Shown: one piece after another, positions 42,983-52,308 of the stretch
How the letters are laid out: every line of letters begins with the position of its first letter
Numbering within the stretch: position 1 is the stretch's first letter
The notes under the pieces: generated by a model
What the model saw: only the letters and a program-made list of their open reading frames with translations
What the model was told of the DNA's origin: nothing
The model's database searches: none
Assembly (NCBI RefSeq): GCF_008244685.1
Contig: NZ_VTFT01000001.1
Coordinates: forward strand, 1,405,248 to 1,469,247
DNA length: 64,000 bases
DNA from: Luteimonas viscosa
GTDB taxonomy: Bacteria; Pseudomonadota; Gammaproteobacteria; Xanthomonadales; Xanthomonadaceae
Direction: 5' to 3'
Position numbers and translations under genes: made by a program

Positions 42983-45295
42983 CTAGACATATTTGACATG
43001 CACCTGCTCGATGCTGCCGTTGAACCTGAAGGGCGCCTTGTCGTAGTAGTCGAGCGACACCGGCGATCCGAGCGCGATGCCGATATCGAGACAATCGTTG
43101 GCGGTGAAAAGCAACGGCGCGCTGACCGGCACCGTGCCTTGCGCCCAGACGTCCCCGTTGACCTTGAGCGTCACCGTCAGCGGACCCGCCGGACGGGGCT
43201 CGGCGTAGGCCGTTTCCACTTCGATCCTCACCTTGCCGGTTGGCAACGTCTCCGTGGCGCGGATCTTGGTGCGCTGGATGATGAACAGGTTGTACTCGTA
43301 GCAGAGGATTCCGTCCTCGACGAAGCAGGTGAGGCCGCCGGAATTCGACCCGAGCTTGTAGAGCACGCCGTTGGCATCGGCAGGGATGTCGGCATCGATG
43401 GTGACGATGTTCGGCTTGTTGCCGAGCGCTGGCGCGCAGAACTCCGGCATGCGCGTCATGTGCCCGGAGAACGTCCACTCCTTGTAGGGAGGTGCGATGC
43501 GCATCTCCGGATGCAGCGCTACGACCCACAGCCCGCCGCCGACCGGCAGCACCTGGTTGCGCGTGGCCTCGACCAGGAAGATTTCCTTCAGCTGGGCGAG
43601 CTTTTCAGGATGCTCCTCCGCGAGATCGTTGGCCTGGGTCCAGTCCTCGGCGAGGTTGTAGAGCTCCCATGTATCGTGGTCCGGCGTCCACTCGTGGATG
43701 CCCGGCGGCAGGCCCGGCAGCCAAGGCGTGCGCGGGCCGAAGGCGGAAGCCATCCAGCCGTCGTGGTAGATCGAACGGCTGCCCATGATCTCGAAGTACT
43801 GCGTGCGCAACCTGCCCTCGGCCGCCGGATCATTGAACGAGTACGCGAAGCTCGTTCCATCGATCGGATCCTGGGGGATCCCGTTCACCACCCGTGGCGG
43901 CGTGATGCCGACGACCTCGTAGATGGTCGGGACCAGGTCATTGCAGTGATGGAACTGGGTGCGGGGCGCCGGGTCGGGCTTGATCTTCGCCGGCCAGCGC
44001 ACGGCCATCGGGTTGCGCGTGCCGCCGAAGTGCGACGCCAGCAGCTTGGTGCCCTTGTACGGCGTGCTCCCCGCCCAGGCCCATGCTGCGTGGTACTGGT
44101 TGTCGGTCTTCGGCGATCCGAGCGCATCGAGCCCCCCGATCTCCTCCAGCGCGGCGATGTGCTGGTCCACCTCCGTGGGGATGCCGTTCTGCGCCAACAG
44201 CTCGCTGATGGTTCCGTTCTGGCCCTCCGCGGACGAGCCGTTGTCGCCCCAGATGTAGAACACCAGGGTGTTGTCGGCATAGCCGAGCCTGTCGATCTCG
44301 TCCAGCAGACGACCGATCTGCACATCCACGTGCTCGGCGTATCCGGCGGCCACTTCCATCAGTCGCCGCTGGAACGGTCGCTGGTGCTCGGGAATGCTGT
44401 CCCACGCGGCCATCGTGGGATGGCGCGGGGTCAACTGTGCGTTTTCCGGAATCCAGCCCTTCTCCTTCGCGCGCTTGAAAACGCGTTCGCGGTAGGCGTC
44501 CCAACCATCGTCGAACTTGCCCTTGTAGCGATCCGCCCATTCCTTCATGACATGGTGCGGCCCGTGGATCGCGCCGCTGGCCCAGTACATGTAGAACGGC
44601 TTGTCGGGCTGCATCGCCCGGTGCTTCTGCAACCAGTCGATCGCGTCGTCGGCGAGGTCCTCGCTGAGGTGGTAGCCTTCCTCGGGCGTCCTGGGCGGAA
44701 GCACCACGGTGGTGTTGCGCACGAGATTGGGCTCGTACTGCGAGGCCTCGCCCGCCAGGAATCCGTAGAAGTACTCGAAGCCCAAGCCCGTCGGCCAGCT
44801 GTCGAACGGGCCGGCGACAGTGGTTTCCTCGGCTGGTGTGTTGTGCCACTTGCCCCAGGCAGCGGTCGAATACCCGTAGTGCCGCAGGACCTCGGCTGCC
44901 AGCGCGCTGCTCCTGGGGATGTGGCCGGAGTAGCCGTCCCAGTCGTTGGCCAGTTCCGCTATCTGGCCGTTGCCGACCCTGTGGTGGTTGCGACCGGACA
45001 GCAGGGAGGCGCGCGTCGGCGAGCACATCGCCGTGGTGTGGAACCGGTTGTAGGCGATGCCCTCGTCGACGATGCGGTCGAGCGACCTGGTGGTGACTTC
45101 ACCGCCGAAGGTCGACGGCAGTCCGGGTCCGGCGTCGTCGACCAGGATGATCAGGATGTTCGGCGCATCCTCCGGAAGGTGCCGCTCGGCGGGGGACGGT
45201 TTGTAGACGGACTCCTGCATGGTGCGGCCCGGGGTGCTGCCCGATGTCTTTCGCGGGAACGGCAGCGAATCCTGCGCGGCGAGTTTTGTCTTCAT
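42983..45295 (-). CDS. Type I arylsulfatase
   Basis: The 770-residue sulfatase has metal ligands in LVDDAGPG (Asp53/54) and the formylglycine motif CSPTRASLLSGR (Cys91, Arg95). AAWGKWHNTP and the Asp-Asn pair in WGDNGSS complete the active site. A C-terminal beta-sandwich region of about 170 residues follows the alkaline-phosphatase-like core. Cys91 is expected to be converted to formylglycine by the FGE encoded 1.3 kb upstream in the same run. No signal peptide is visible, so it may be cytoplasmic like Pseudomonas AtsA, or exported by another route. GGAG lies seven bases upstream of the start. Confidence 0.95.
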   Translation of the reverse strand: MKTKLAAQDSLPFPRKTSGSTPGRTMQESVYKPSPAERHLPEDAPNILIILVDDAGPGLPSTFGGEVTTRSLDRIVDEGIAYNRFHTTAMCSPTRASLLSGRNHHRVGNGQIAELANDWDGYSGHIPRSSALAAEVLRHYGYSTAAWGKWHNTPAEETTVAGPFDSWPTGLGFEYFYGFLAGEASQYEPNLVRNTTVVLPPRTPEEGYHLSEDLADDAIDWLQKHRAMQPDKPFYMYWASGAIHGPHHVMKEWADRYKGKFDDGWDAYRERVFKRAKEKGWIPENAQLTPRHPTMAAWDSIPEHQRPFQRRLMEVAAGYAEHVDVQIGRLLDEIDRLGYADNTLVFYIWGDNGSSAEGQNGTISELLAQNGIPTEVDQHIAALEEIGGLDALGSPKTDNQYHAAWAWAGSTPYKGTKLLASHFGGTRNPMAVRWPAKIKPDPAPRTQFHHCNDLVPTIYEVVGITPPRVVNGIPQDPIDGTSFAYSFNDPAAEGRLRTQYFEIMGSRSIYHDGWMASAFGPRTPWLPGLPPGIHEWTPDHDTWELYNLAEDWTQANDLAEEHPEKLAQLKEIFLVEATRNQVLPVGGGLWVVALHPEMRIAPPYKEWTFSGHMTRMPEFCAPALGNKPNIVTIDADIPADANGVLYKLGSNSGGLTCFVEDGILCYEYNLFIIQRTKIRATETLPTGKVRIEVETAYAEPRPAGPLTVTLKVNGDVWAQGTVPVSAPLLFTANDCLDIGIALGSPVSLDYYDKAPFRFNGSIEQVHVKYV

Positions 45296-45343
45296 GGCGA
45301 TCTCCGTGGGTTTCGGCGGCGGGTGCAAAGGTTTGCGAGCGGC

Positions 45344-45727
45344 TCACCGGTGGCGCGAGGTGGCGATGCGGGTGACCAGTCCGCGCACGACCAGGTACGG
45401 CACGATCGCCAGCAGGAACGCGACGACGATCGCCTCGCCCGGGTAGACGAAGCGCAGCACGACAACCTGGTAGATGACGTCGAGGACGATGGCCAGAACG
45501 AACACCTTGCCGACGCTCTTCCATCCGTCACGGATCATGTCCTTGCGGTGCGCGGGATCGGTGAGCAACGACCAGAAATACGGCGGCCTGCGGGTCCTGG
45601 CGTCGTTGAGTCCGGATGCCACTGCGAAAGCCACCGCCATGGCCGGCTGCAGCAGCAACCGGAATTTCATCGGGCCCGTGACCCGGTCGGTCAGGTGCTC
45701 GGCGAAGCGTAGCCAGACTTCTTCCAT
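45344..45727 (-). CDS. Small inner-membrane protein (127 aa)
   Basis: This 127-residue protein begins MEEVWLRFAEHLTDRVTGPMKFRLLLQP. It has two to three hydrophobic segments (AVAFAVASGL, VFVLAIVLDVIYQVVVL, AIVVAFLLAIVPYLVV) and a basic end. A short segment PPYFWSLLTDPAHRKDMIRDGWKSVGK lies between helices. I recognise no named function. It sits between the DUF202 gene and the sulfatase gene with short gaps of 39-48 bp. Confidence 0.75.
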   Translation of the reverse strand: MEEVWLRFAEHLTDRVTGPMKFRLLLQPAMAVAFAVASGLNDARTRRPPYFWSLLTDPAHRKDMIRDGWKSVGKVFVLAIVLDVIYQVVVLRFVYPGEAIVVAFLLAIVPYLVVRGLVTRIATSRHR

Positions 45728-45766
45728 CCGATACCTCGCTCAGGATGAATACGCGTGCGAGCGCGG

Positions 45767-46255
45767 CTATTGCAGGAACAACCAGGCGGCTGTGAATCCG
45801 CCCGCCGCCAACAGCAGTACCGTCAGGGCGATCACCGCCCGGTGCAGCGGCCTGAAGCGCGCCTGCTCGATGTCCCGGTTGACATGCCAGTAGCGATAGA
45901 CAGACCACGCAGTCAGGGCCAGCCCGATGACGACCATGCCCGCGCCCGCGTGCTCCGAGCTGCGAAGCATCGGCCCGGTCTGGTCGACCGCAAGCCTCCC
46001 CTTCTCCTGCAGGAACACGCTGAAGCGGTTGATGGTGATGCCGAAGCCGATCAGCGAGATCGCGGTACGCAGGTAGGCCAGGTGCGTGCGCTCGTTGGCC
46101 AGGTGCGAGCGCAGGTCGGCAAGTCCGGTGCGCTTGATCGACAGCTGGGTGCGGTGCGTCGACAACAGGGTCGACGTCGTGCCGCTGTCCTTGCCGGCGA
46201 TCGACCGGGCGAGTTCCTCTGGCAGCCCGGGATCAGAGGGGGGCGGGTTGTTCAT
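45767..46255 (-). CDS. DUF202 (YidH-like) membrane protein
   Basis: The 162-residue protein has a hydrophilic N-terminal 60 residues and the family motif LANERTHLAYLRTAISLIGFGITINRF, then two further membrane helices (MVVIGLALTAWSVYRYW and VIALTVLLLAAGGF). DUF202 proteins are three-helix membrane proteins of unknown role. The start lies inside the end of the DUF1622 gene (23-bp overlap), with GAGGGA six bases upstream, so the two are coupled. Confidence 0.88.
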   Translation of the reverse strand: MNNPPPSDPGLPEELARSIAGKDSGTTSTLLSTHRTQLSIKRTGLADLRSHLANERTHLAYLRTAISLIGFGITINRFSVFLQEKGRLAVDQTGPMLRSSEHAGAGMVVIGLALTAWSVYRYWHVNRDIEQARFRPLHRAVIALTVLLLAAGGFTAAWLFLQ

Positions 46256-46598
46256 GGGTGTCCCTCGCCTGCTCGGCGGCATCGAGGTCGCGCTCGAGGA
46301 AGTAATTGAGGAAGGTGCGGATCAGGGCCGTCGCCGCGAGCTGGCCCAGTTCTTCCCAGGTGGGATCGATCACCGTGCGGACGATGTCGGCGGCGAGCAT
46401 GAATTCCAGCGCCAGCACCAGCCAGCGCGCCAGGCCCAGCCAGGCAGCCCGGCGCAGGCCATGCGTCACCTTCCGACGCAGAAGCGGCAGCGCCAGGCGT
46501 AAAAACGCCTCCACGCCGCCAATCAGGATGACCAGGATGGAGACCGCCTCCAGCGAGAGCGCGACCTGCATGGCGATGCCCTGGAAAAGGTCTTCCAT
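46233..46598 (-). CDS. DUF1622 membrane protein
   Basis: The 121-residue protein has about three membrane segments (VSILVILIGGVEAFLRLAL, RWLVLALEFMLAADIVRTV and a weaker C-terminal one). The block LGLARWLVLALEFMLAADIVRT and the phrase DPTWEELGQLAATALIRTFLNYFLERD are diagnostic of DUF1622. No function is established. It begins three bases after the FGE stop and overlaps the DUF202 gene. Confidence 0.88.
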   Translation of the reverse strand: MEDLFQGIAMQVALSLEAVSILVILIGGVEAFLRLALPLLRRKVTHGLRRAAWLGLARWLVLALEFMLAADIVRTVIDPTWEELGQLAATALIRTFLNYFLERDLDAAEQARDTHEQPAPL

Positions 46599-46601
46599 TC
46601 G

Positions 46602-47594
46602 CTATGCTCCGGACCGGCGACCGCGGACCACGCAGCGGAACCCAAGGTGCGACGTGGACGTGTCCACCGGCTGTGACATGCGGGCGGAGGGGCGATAGCG
46701 CCGGCAATAGTTCGGCGCACACAGGTGCGAGCCGCCCTTCATCACCTTGCGCGGGATAAGGAGATGGGGCTGAGCGGGGTCGAAGCTGGCATCGCGCGCG
46801 GCCCCGCGCGGGTTGCCGGGTATGCAGCAGGCCTTCGTCGCCGGCTCGGCCTGGCGCGTGCCGTACCAGTCCTGGGTCCACTCCCAGACATTGCCGATCA
46901 TGTCGACCAGGCCGAAGGCGTTCGCCGGATACGTACCGACGGGCGACGTGCCGACGTGTCCGTCCTCGGCAAGGTTCTGCCACGGGAACTCGCCCTGCCA
47001 CGTATTGGCCTGATGCCGCCCACCCGGCACGAGCTCGTCTCCCCAGGCGTACTCGCCGTCGCGGTTGCCCCCGCGCGCAGCCCATTCCCACTCGGCCTCG
47101 GTCGGCAACTGTTTACCCGCCCATCGGGCGTAGGCTTCGACATCGGCGTAAGCAACGTGCACGACAGGATGGTCCTCGAGTCCGTCGATGGAACTGGCCG
47201 GGCCCTGCGGGTGCCGCCAGTCGGCGCCCGCCATCAGCGTCCACCACTGGTGGATGTCGCGCAGGTCGACCGCCCGCGCCGGTGGCGCGAATACAACCGA
47301 AGCCGCTACCAGCAGCGCCGGGGCGGCGTCGGGATAGTCGTTCGCGCTGGGTGCGCTCTCGCAGAAGGTGACGTACTTCGTTTCGTCCACGAAGCGCGCG
47401 AACTGTGCGTTGGTCACCGGCGTGGCGTCGATCCAGAAGCCGTCCACCTTCACGGCATGAGCAGGCGCTTCCTCGGGATAATGGCCGTCGGAGCCCATGC
47501 GGAACGTCGCGCCGGGGATCCACGCCATCCCTGGAAACGGGGCCGTACCCGGCGCTGTCGTGTCGGTGGCAGGAGCTTCACTGACGGCGCTCAT
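46602..47594 (-). CDS. Formylglycine-generating enzyme (sulfatase maturase)
   Basis: The 330-residue SUMF1/FGE family oxidase has GMAWIPGATFRMGSD at the start of the fold, FWIDATPVTNAQFARFV, LPTEAEWEWAARGG and NVWEWTQDWYG. The C-terminal KGGSHLCAPNYCRRYRPSAR contains the C-x4-C cysteine pair that binds copper in aerobic FGEs, followed by SHLGFRCV. Thus it is a true cofactor-bearing FGE and not merely a SUMF1-like protein. It should convert the sulfatase Cys91 to formylglycine in the cytoplasm. No signal peptide is seen, consistent with that. Confidence 0.94.
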   Translation of the reverse strand: MSAVSEAPATDTTAPGTAPFPGMAWIPGATFRMGSDGHYPEEAPAHAVKVDGFWIDATPVTNAQFARFVDETKYVTFCESAPSANDYPDAAPALLVAASVVFAPPARAVDLRDIHQWWTLMAGADWRHPQGPASSIDGLEDHPVVHVAYADVEAYARWAGKQLPTEAEWEWAARGGNRDGEYAWGDELVPGGRHQANTWQGEFPWQNLAEDGHVGTSPVGTYPANAFGLVDMIGNVWEWTQDWYGTRQAEPATKACCIPGNPRGAARDASFDPAQPHLLIPRKVMKGGSHLCAPNYCRRYRPSARMSQPVDTSTSHLGFRCVVRGRRSGA

Positions 47595-47643
47595 GCTGGT
47601 TCCTGATGCTGTGGGCGGGTGTGAGCCGTCACGCGCCGTGGCG

Positions 47644-48147
47644 CTAGCGGATGAAGGGGACCTGCGCCGCCTGTTCGAACCGCACGATGGCGCGCAGCTT
47701 GCTCTCCACCTGCAGGTACTGCACCGCCTTGGCCACCGGCACCGCCCTCCTGAGCTTGTGGAAGGTATGCTCCATCTGCCTGGCTTCGTCCCTCTCGAGA
47801 TCCAGTGCTTCCTCGGCGATCGCGGTGGCGGTCGCGTCATCCAGCGCATCGGCGTTGTAGGCGCGGGCGTACTTCATGATGTTGTCGAGCCGGCGCTGGT
47901 TGAATGCCAGCAACGCTTCCTGGTGCGCGTCGTAGATCGGCCAGAACCTGGCGTCTTCCTGCAAGGTCAGACCCAGTTGTTCCTCGATGAATGCGCGTTT
48001 GTCTGCGCCGATCTCCGCTTCCAGTGCATGCATTTCCGCGACACTCGCCGCTTCGTCCGGGCTGTAACCCGGATCCCTGGCTTCCTTCGACCAGGCGGGA
48101 GCTGCGAGGAGCGTTGCGACGATGGCCAGGCGTGCGAGTGCGGACAT
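47644..48147 (-). CDS. Exported helical protein (Spy/LTxxQ-like)
   Basis: The 167-residue protein has a signal peptide (MSALARLAIVATLLAAPAWS) and an all-helical, charge-rich body. It contains LGLTLQEDARFWPIYDAHQ and a Glu/Arg-rich helix followed by KAVQYLQVESKLRAIVRFEQ, reminiscent of Spy/CpxP-type periplasmic proteins, though only loosely. A chaperone or stress role is possible. It lies between the DUF4136 lipoprotein and FGE genes. Confidence 0.7.
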   Translation of the reverse strand: MSALARLAIVATLLAAPAWSKEARDPGYSPDEAASVAEMHALEAEIGADKRAFIEEQLGLTLQEDARFWPIYDAHQEALLAFNQRRLDNIMKYARAYNADALDDATATAIAEEALDLERDEARQMEHTFHKLRRAVPVAKAVQYLQVESKLRAIVRFEQAAQVPFIR

Positions 48148-48191
48148 GGATGACTCCTGAGATGAATGGACGGGTGCCGGGCAGGTTCTGC

Positions 48192-48755
48192 TCAGCCTCC
48201 GGCCCGGAACGGATACTTGGCGAACACCTCGGTCACCGCCGAGCGGAGCGCCGCCTGGCGATCTTGCGAGGTCTTGTTGCCGACGCGGCCCACGGCGACG
48301 CCCTCCCACACCAGCTGTTTGCGCCGTGCATCGACGATGTCGATGTTGAGCGTGCCTTCCACGTACTGGTCGACGCGGGTTTCGTACGCGTAGCCTCCCC
48401 ACCCACCGTAGATGCCGCGCCGGTAGCCGTAGTACGGCAGCGCCGCCGGTGTCTGGCTGACGTCGGTCCGTCGCGCGAGACGCCCGTTGAAATTGACCAG
48501 CAGGTCGGCACCGGCCTCGGCATAGGTATAGCCGCGCGATTCCATTTGCTGACGCACGGCGTCCTTCAGCGTTTGCGTAACCAGTGATTCGTAACCGGCC
48601 TGGTCGGTCCCCAGCCGCTCGGGGAACCCGAAACTGCGGTACGAGGTGAAATCTGCGCTCCGATCGTAGTCGGCCGTGATCCTGGGCCCGCTGGCGCACG
48701 CCGCGGCCAAGAACAGCAAGCAAGCCGTCGGCAAGCCGAATTTCGATACTTTCAT
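48192..48755 (-). CDS. DUF4136 lipoprotein
   Basis: The 187-residue lipoprotein has a signal ending in the lipobox LAAACAS. The DUF4136 pattern is seen in DYDRSADFTSYRSFGFPERL, then LVNFNGRLARRTDV and the closing AVTEVFAKYPF. It includes a Tyr/Gly-rich stretch (YYGYRRGIYGGWGGYAYE). Members are outer-membrane or periplasmic lipoproteins of unknown role. A strong GGAGGA ribosome site precedes the ATG. Confidence 0.85.
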   Translation of the reverse strand: MKVSKFGLPTACLLFLAAACASGPRITADYDRSADFTSYRSFGFPERLGTDQAGYESLVTQTLKDAVRQQMESRGYTYAEAGADLLVNFNGRLARRTDVSQTPAALPYYGYRRGIYGGWGGYAYETRVDQYVEGTLNIDIVDARRKQLVWEGVAVGRVGNKTSQDRQAALRSAVTEVFAKYPFRAGG

Positions 48756-48831
48756 GGCCTCCTCCGCAACCCACGCATCGATACGCCCGTCTTCATCGAC
48801 CTTTCCGCGCCGTGCAACATGGATATCCGAC

Positions 48832-49434
48832 TCAGTCCAGCGCCTTGTTCCGGTAGTACCTGGTGCCTTTGACGGTGAGCTCTGCGGCGACACCGTCGTC
48901 CGTCAGCTGGTAGATCCAGACACCGGGCGCGACCGAAACCGCCCCGGTCACGTCGGCGCCGGCTCCGCCCGCTCTTGCGGACAGCGCGGCCTGGCCTCCA
49001 AACTGGTAGCCACTGTCGACGAAGCTGTCAAAGGCGTCTTTCGTCTGGAACACCCAGACCAGGCGGAACTTCTTGACGCCGAAACCCAGGCCCGCCTGGA
49101 GTTCTGCCATGCGCATGAACACTTCGCGCCGCGTGGCGTGTTCGACCGCGAGGCCCTCGCCAGTACCGCCGCCCGCGACCAGGATCTTCATTCCGAAGTT
49201 GCTGAAGACCGCGTATCCGGTCGCACCTTCCACTACGCTGCGCGCCTGCGGTCGGCGGGCATAGAGATCCCGCAAGGCGGCGTTCGCCATGTCGCGCACT
49301 TCGTCGCGCGCTTCTTCCCGCCCGGCCGACCCGTCTCCGGCCGGCGCTTGACCGCGGATGTTGCCGGCGCACCCGCCAAGCAGGATCAACCAGAACGCGA
49401 CAAGTGCCGCATCGCGGAACTGCAGTCGATTCAT
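48832..49434 (-). CDS. YSC84/SYLF-domain lipoprotein
   Basis: The 200-residue protein has a lipoprotein signal (LGGCAG). The SYLF domain follows: ATGYAVFSNFGMKILVAGGGTGEGLAVE, then MRMAELQAGLGFGVKKFRLVWVFQTKDAF. The C-terminal strand region includes VSVAPGVWIYQLT. SYLF domains bind lipids. ATG was preferred over the in-frame GTG at 49443 because AGGGG lies eight bases upstream of it. It is the first gene after the histidine kinase (78-bp gap), and the repeated element at 49520-49537 lies about 90 bp before it. Confidence 0.88.
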   Translation of the reverse strand: MNRLQFRDAALVAFWLILLGGCAGNIRGQAPAGDGSAGREEARDEVRDMANAALRDLYARRPQARSVVEGATGYAVFSNFGMKILVAGGGTGEGLAVEHATRREVFMRMAELQAGLGFGVKKFRLVWVFQTKDAFDSFVDSGYQFGGQAALSARAGGAGADVTGAVSVAPGVWIYQLTDDGVAAELTVKGTRYYRNKALD

Positions 49435-49512
49435 CGTTCGCACCCCTGGTCTCCGGATCGCGGAGGCGGCGCATGCGCAACCTTCGTCAACAGGCTATTC
49501 GGGGCACGCCTT

Positions 49513-51756
49513 TCAGGTAATTGGACCTTGATCCCATATCGCCTGCTCGCCATCCACCGGCAGGCAGAAGCTGAGCGTTGCGCCGCGCCCGTCATTGTTG
49601 GTCGCCCACAATTCACCGCGGTGCGCGGTGATGATGGTGCGGCACACCGCGAGGCCCAACCCGAGCCCGTCGCGCTTGGTGGAAACGAACGGAGCGAAAA
49701 TACGCTCCAGATCCTGCTCCGGAATGCCATGTCCGGCGTCGCAGACCGACACCAGAACCTGATGCTGCGAGGATCGGCCGGTCCGCAGGGTGATCTCACG
49801 GGGGACGACACCGGCCATTGCGTCGCTGGCATTGACGATCAGGTTGAGTAGTACCTGCTGCAGCTGCACCACGTCGCCGCAGACCGTGGGCAGGTCGTCT
49901 TCCAGTTCCAGCACCGTCTCGATGTTGCGGTTGAGAAGATCGCTGCGGACGATCTTGAGCACGCCCCGGACCACGTCGTTGACGTCGGTCCGCCTGAACT
50001 CGGCGCGATCCTTGCGCAGCAGCGCGCGCAGCCTGCGGATGACCTCACCGGCGCGCTTGTCGCTTTCCACGATACCCGCGAGGCTGTCGCGCACCTCCTC
50101 GAGGTCCGGTGGATCGCGCGACAGGAAGCGCAACGCGGCCTGGGCATTCGAAAGGATCGCCGTCAGCGGCTGGTTCAACTCGTGCGCCAGCGAGCCCGAG
50201 AGCTCGGCGAGGAGCGCCACGCGCGAGAGGTGCGCCAGTTCGTCGCGCTGGACCGCCAGTTCGTGTTCGAAGCGCCGCATCTCGCTCAGGTCGGTGATCG
50301 CCGCCAGGGTAAACAGGATCGACTCCATCGGGACCGGGTTGAGCACCATCTGGATCGGGAACCCGGAGCCGTCCTTGCGCCGGCCGGACAGCTCGTGACC
50401 GCTGCCCATCGCCGTGTCCACGGACCCAAGGCCTGGGGACTGCCCCGGCTGCAGCCCGCGCTCGACGGTTGATGAATCCGGGAGGATCTGCCGCATGCGC
50501 ATGCCCACCAGTTCCAGCGACGTGAATCCGAACAAGACCTCGGCCCGGCTGTTCGCCAGCACGATGGTACCGTCGGGGTCGAACATGAGCATCGCCGTGG
50601 GCGCGGTCTGCACGACCACGCGGAAGCGGTCCTCCGCCTCCTTGCGCGGCGTGATGTCGACGATGGCGCCGTCCACGCGCAGCAGCGAACCGTCGGCGCC
50701 GAACTCGACCTGCCCGCGCGCCGAGATCCAGCGTGGCTTGCCGTGGGAGTGGGCGATCCGGAACTCGCCTCCGAAGGCACCGCCACGGTCGCGCGCATCC
50801 TCCAGCACCGCGTCGAACTGCTTGCGATCCGCCGACAGGATCCGGGCCCGGAAGCCGGTCATGTCCATGGCCTCGCCCGACCGGTAGCCAAGAATCGGTG
50901 CACAGGCATCGGAGAACCATGCCTCGCCGGCAAGGACGTTCCAGTTCCACAGGCCGACACCGGCTGCCCGGACCGCCATGTCGACCTGTCGCTGGGTGTC
51001 GGCCAGACGGACCTGCGCGGCGGACAGGCCGCGGGCGAGTTGCCCTGCCCGCAGCAGGTCGGTGCCCAGCTCGTGGCCCATGAAAACCAGGACGACCAGA
51101 AAGGCCGGGCTGAACATCAACGGGCCCTGCAGCTTGCCGTTGATCACCGCCCAGTTCCATCCGCCAGCGAACAGGATGAAGAAGATGATCGCGGCGCAGA
51201 CCAGCAAACCGCGGCGCCTGCCCGGCGCAGGACCCGTGCTGCGGATGTCCCGCATTGCGCTGGCGACGAACGCCATCAGCAGCAACACGTTCACGGTGCC
51301 CAGGTGCATCCAGGGGTTGACCACGACGTCGCCCGGTATCGAAACCCCTTGCCCGCCCTCAAGCACGAAGCGGGACAGTCTGCCGACCTCATTGAAGTTC
51401 AGGCTGCTGCCGGTGGTGAAGTTGGCAACCAGACAGGCAAGGCGCGTACCCGCTGCCGCTGCCGCGAGCCAGAGGCTGCCCGCGCGGAACTGGAGCAGTA
51501 CGAAAGCGATGATGCCGAGCACGATCGCGGCGATCGACACATGCGACCAGCGCAGGATGTCCTCGTAGCGCGCGGGATCCTGGGCACGCATCAGTGCGAG
51601 CTCGAATCCCGACAACGCCGCCACGCTGGCCGCGGTCAGCGCAAACGCGAGGTTGGCATGCTGGTCCTTCTGCTTGAACCAGATCACCAGGTGAATCGCC
51701 GCCAGGGTGGCGCATGCCGCGCCGAACATCGGCCACGCCCAGTCGATCCAGTTCAT
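49513..51756 (-). CDS. Multi-PAS hybrid-type membrane histidine kinase
   Basis: The 747-residue sensor has seven membrane helices (about 8-230), a PAS domain with PAC segment (about 255-372) and a second PAS (about 380-492). The HisKA domain has LLAELSGSLAHELNQPLTAI (His525). The HATPase has NLIVNASDAMAGV, CDAGHGIP and GLGLGLAV motifs, all complete. No receiver domain is fused despite the adjacent separate receiver protein. Kinase-proximal genes are a stand-alone receiver and a FixJ-type regulator upstream, so this is a phospho-signalling set. The stimulus is unknown. Confidence 0.93.
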   Translation of the reverse strand: MNWIDWAWPMFGAACATLAAIHLVIWFKQKDQHANLAFALTAASVAALSGFELALMRAQDPARYEDILRWSHVSIAAIVLGIIAFVLLQFRAGSLWLAAAAAGTRLACLVANFTTGSSLNFNEVGRLSRFVLEGGQGVSIPGDVVVNPWMHLGTVNVLLLMAFVASAMRDIRSTGPAPGRRRGLLVCAAIIFFILFAGGWNWAVINGKLQGPLMFSPAFLVVLVFMGHELGTDLLRAGQLARGLSAAQVRLADTQRQVDMAVRAAGVGLWNWNVLAGEAWFSDACAPILGYRSGEAMDMTGFRARILSADRKQFDAVLEDARDRGGAFGGEFRIAHSHGKPRWISARGQVEFGADGSLLRVDGAIVDITPRKEAEDRFRVVVQTAPTAMLMFDPDGTIVLANSRAEVLFGFTSLELVGMRMRQILPDSSTVERGLQPGQSPGLGSVDTAMGSGHELSGRRKDGSGFPIQMVLNPVPMESILFTLAAITDLSEMRRFEHELAVQRDELAHLSRVALLAELSGSLAHELNQPLTAILSNAQAALRFLSRDPPDLEEVRDSLAGIVESDKRAGEVIRRLRALLRKDRAEFRRTDVNDVVRGVLKIVRSDLLNRNIETVLELEDDLPTVCGDVVQLQQVLLNLIVNASDAMAGVVPREITLRTGRSSQHQVLVSVCDAGHGIPEQDLERIFAPFVSTKRDGLGLGLAVCRTIITAHRGELWATNNDGRGATLSFCLPVDGEQAIWDQGPIT
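49520..49537. promoter_or_regulatory. Repeat element copy 1, upstream of the YSC84-sulfatase operon
   Basis: ATTGGACCTTGATCCCAT here matches 17 of 18 bases of the palindromic copy at 52309-52326, in the same orientation. It overlaps the last codons of the kinase gene and lies 86-103 bp before the YSC84 start. This suggests a binding site of the local FixJ-type regulator. Confidence 0.5.
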
Positions 51757-51787
51757 GTCGGGAACGAACCCGAAGCGCCGGAGCCGC

Positions 51788-52186
51788 TTATTCCGGAGCG
51801 GGCGGCGAGGTGACCCAGCTGATCGCGTCGAGCAGCGCCTGGTCGTCGACAGGCTTGCGCAGGAACATCCGCGCACCGAGGCTTCGCGCCCACCGCCGCG
51901 TGTCCTCGTCGTCGCGCGCGGACACCGTGATCACCGGCAAGCTGATACAGCGCCGCCTGAGTTCCGCCTGCACCTGTAGCCCCGTCATCCGCGGCATGGT
52001 GATATCCAGGAGAATACAGGCACCCGGCAGGTTGGCGACGTCGGCAAGAAAATCCACGGTGCAGCCGTATGGCCGCGGCTGGAGCCCGGCGGACTGGAGC
52101 AGCTTCGACAGGCCGCTCCGCACCGCGTCGTCGTCGTCCACGATATAGACGATTGCGGCACGCGGGGGCACATTCTTGTTGGCCAC
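51788..52186 (-). CDS. Stand-alone response-regulator receiver
   Basis: The 132-residue protein is a single receiver domain (acidic cluster Asp17-Asp20, phospho-acceptor Asp61 in LLDITMPRMTG, Lys111 in LRKPVDD) with no output domain. It may serve as a phosphate sink or relay between the kinase and the FixJ-type regulator. The start used is GTG (MANKNVPPRA); AGGA lies about 11 bases upstream. It lies 31 bp before the kinase gene. Confidence 0.85.
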   Translation of the reverse strand: MANKNVPPRAAIVYIVDDDDAVRSGLSKLLQSAGLQPRPYGCTVDFLADVANLPGACILLDITMPRMTGLQVQAELRRRCISLPVITVSARDDEDTRRWARSLGARMFLRKPVDDQALLDAISWVTSPPAPE

Positions 52187-52308
52187 CGTTGACGGTTCCT
52201 GGTCGATTGGTCGGACCCGGCCCGCGGCGGGCGCGCAGCGTGGCCGCCGATCCGAGACACTCGTGCTGCCGTTGCGTCGGACCATAGCCCGGCGCGGCCC
52301 GCACGAGA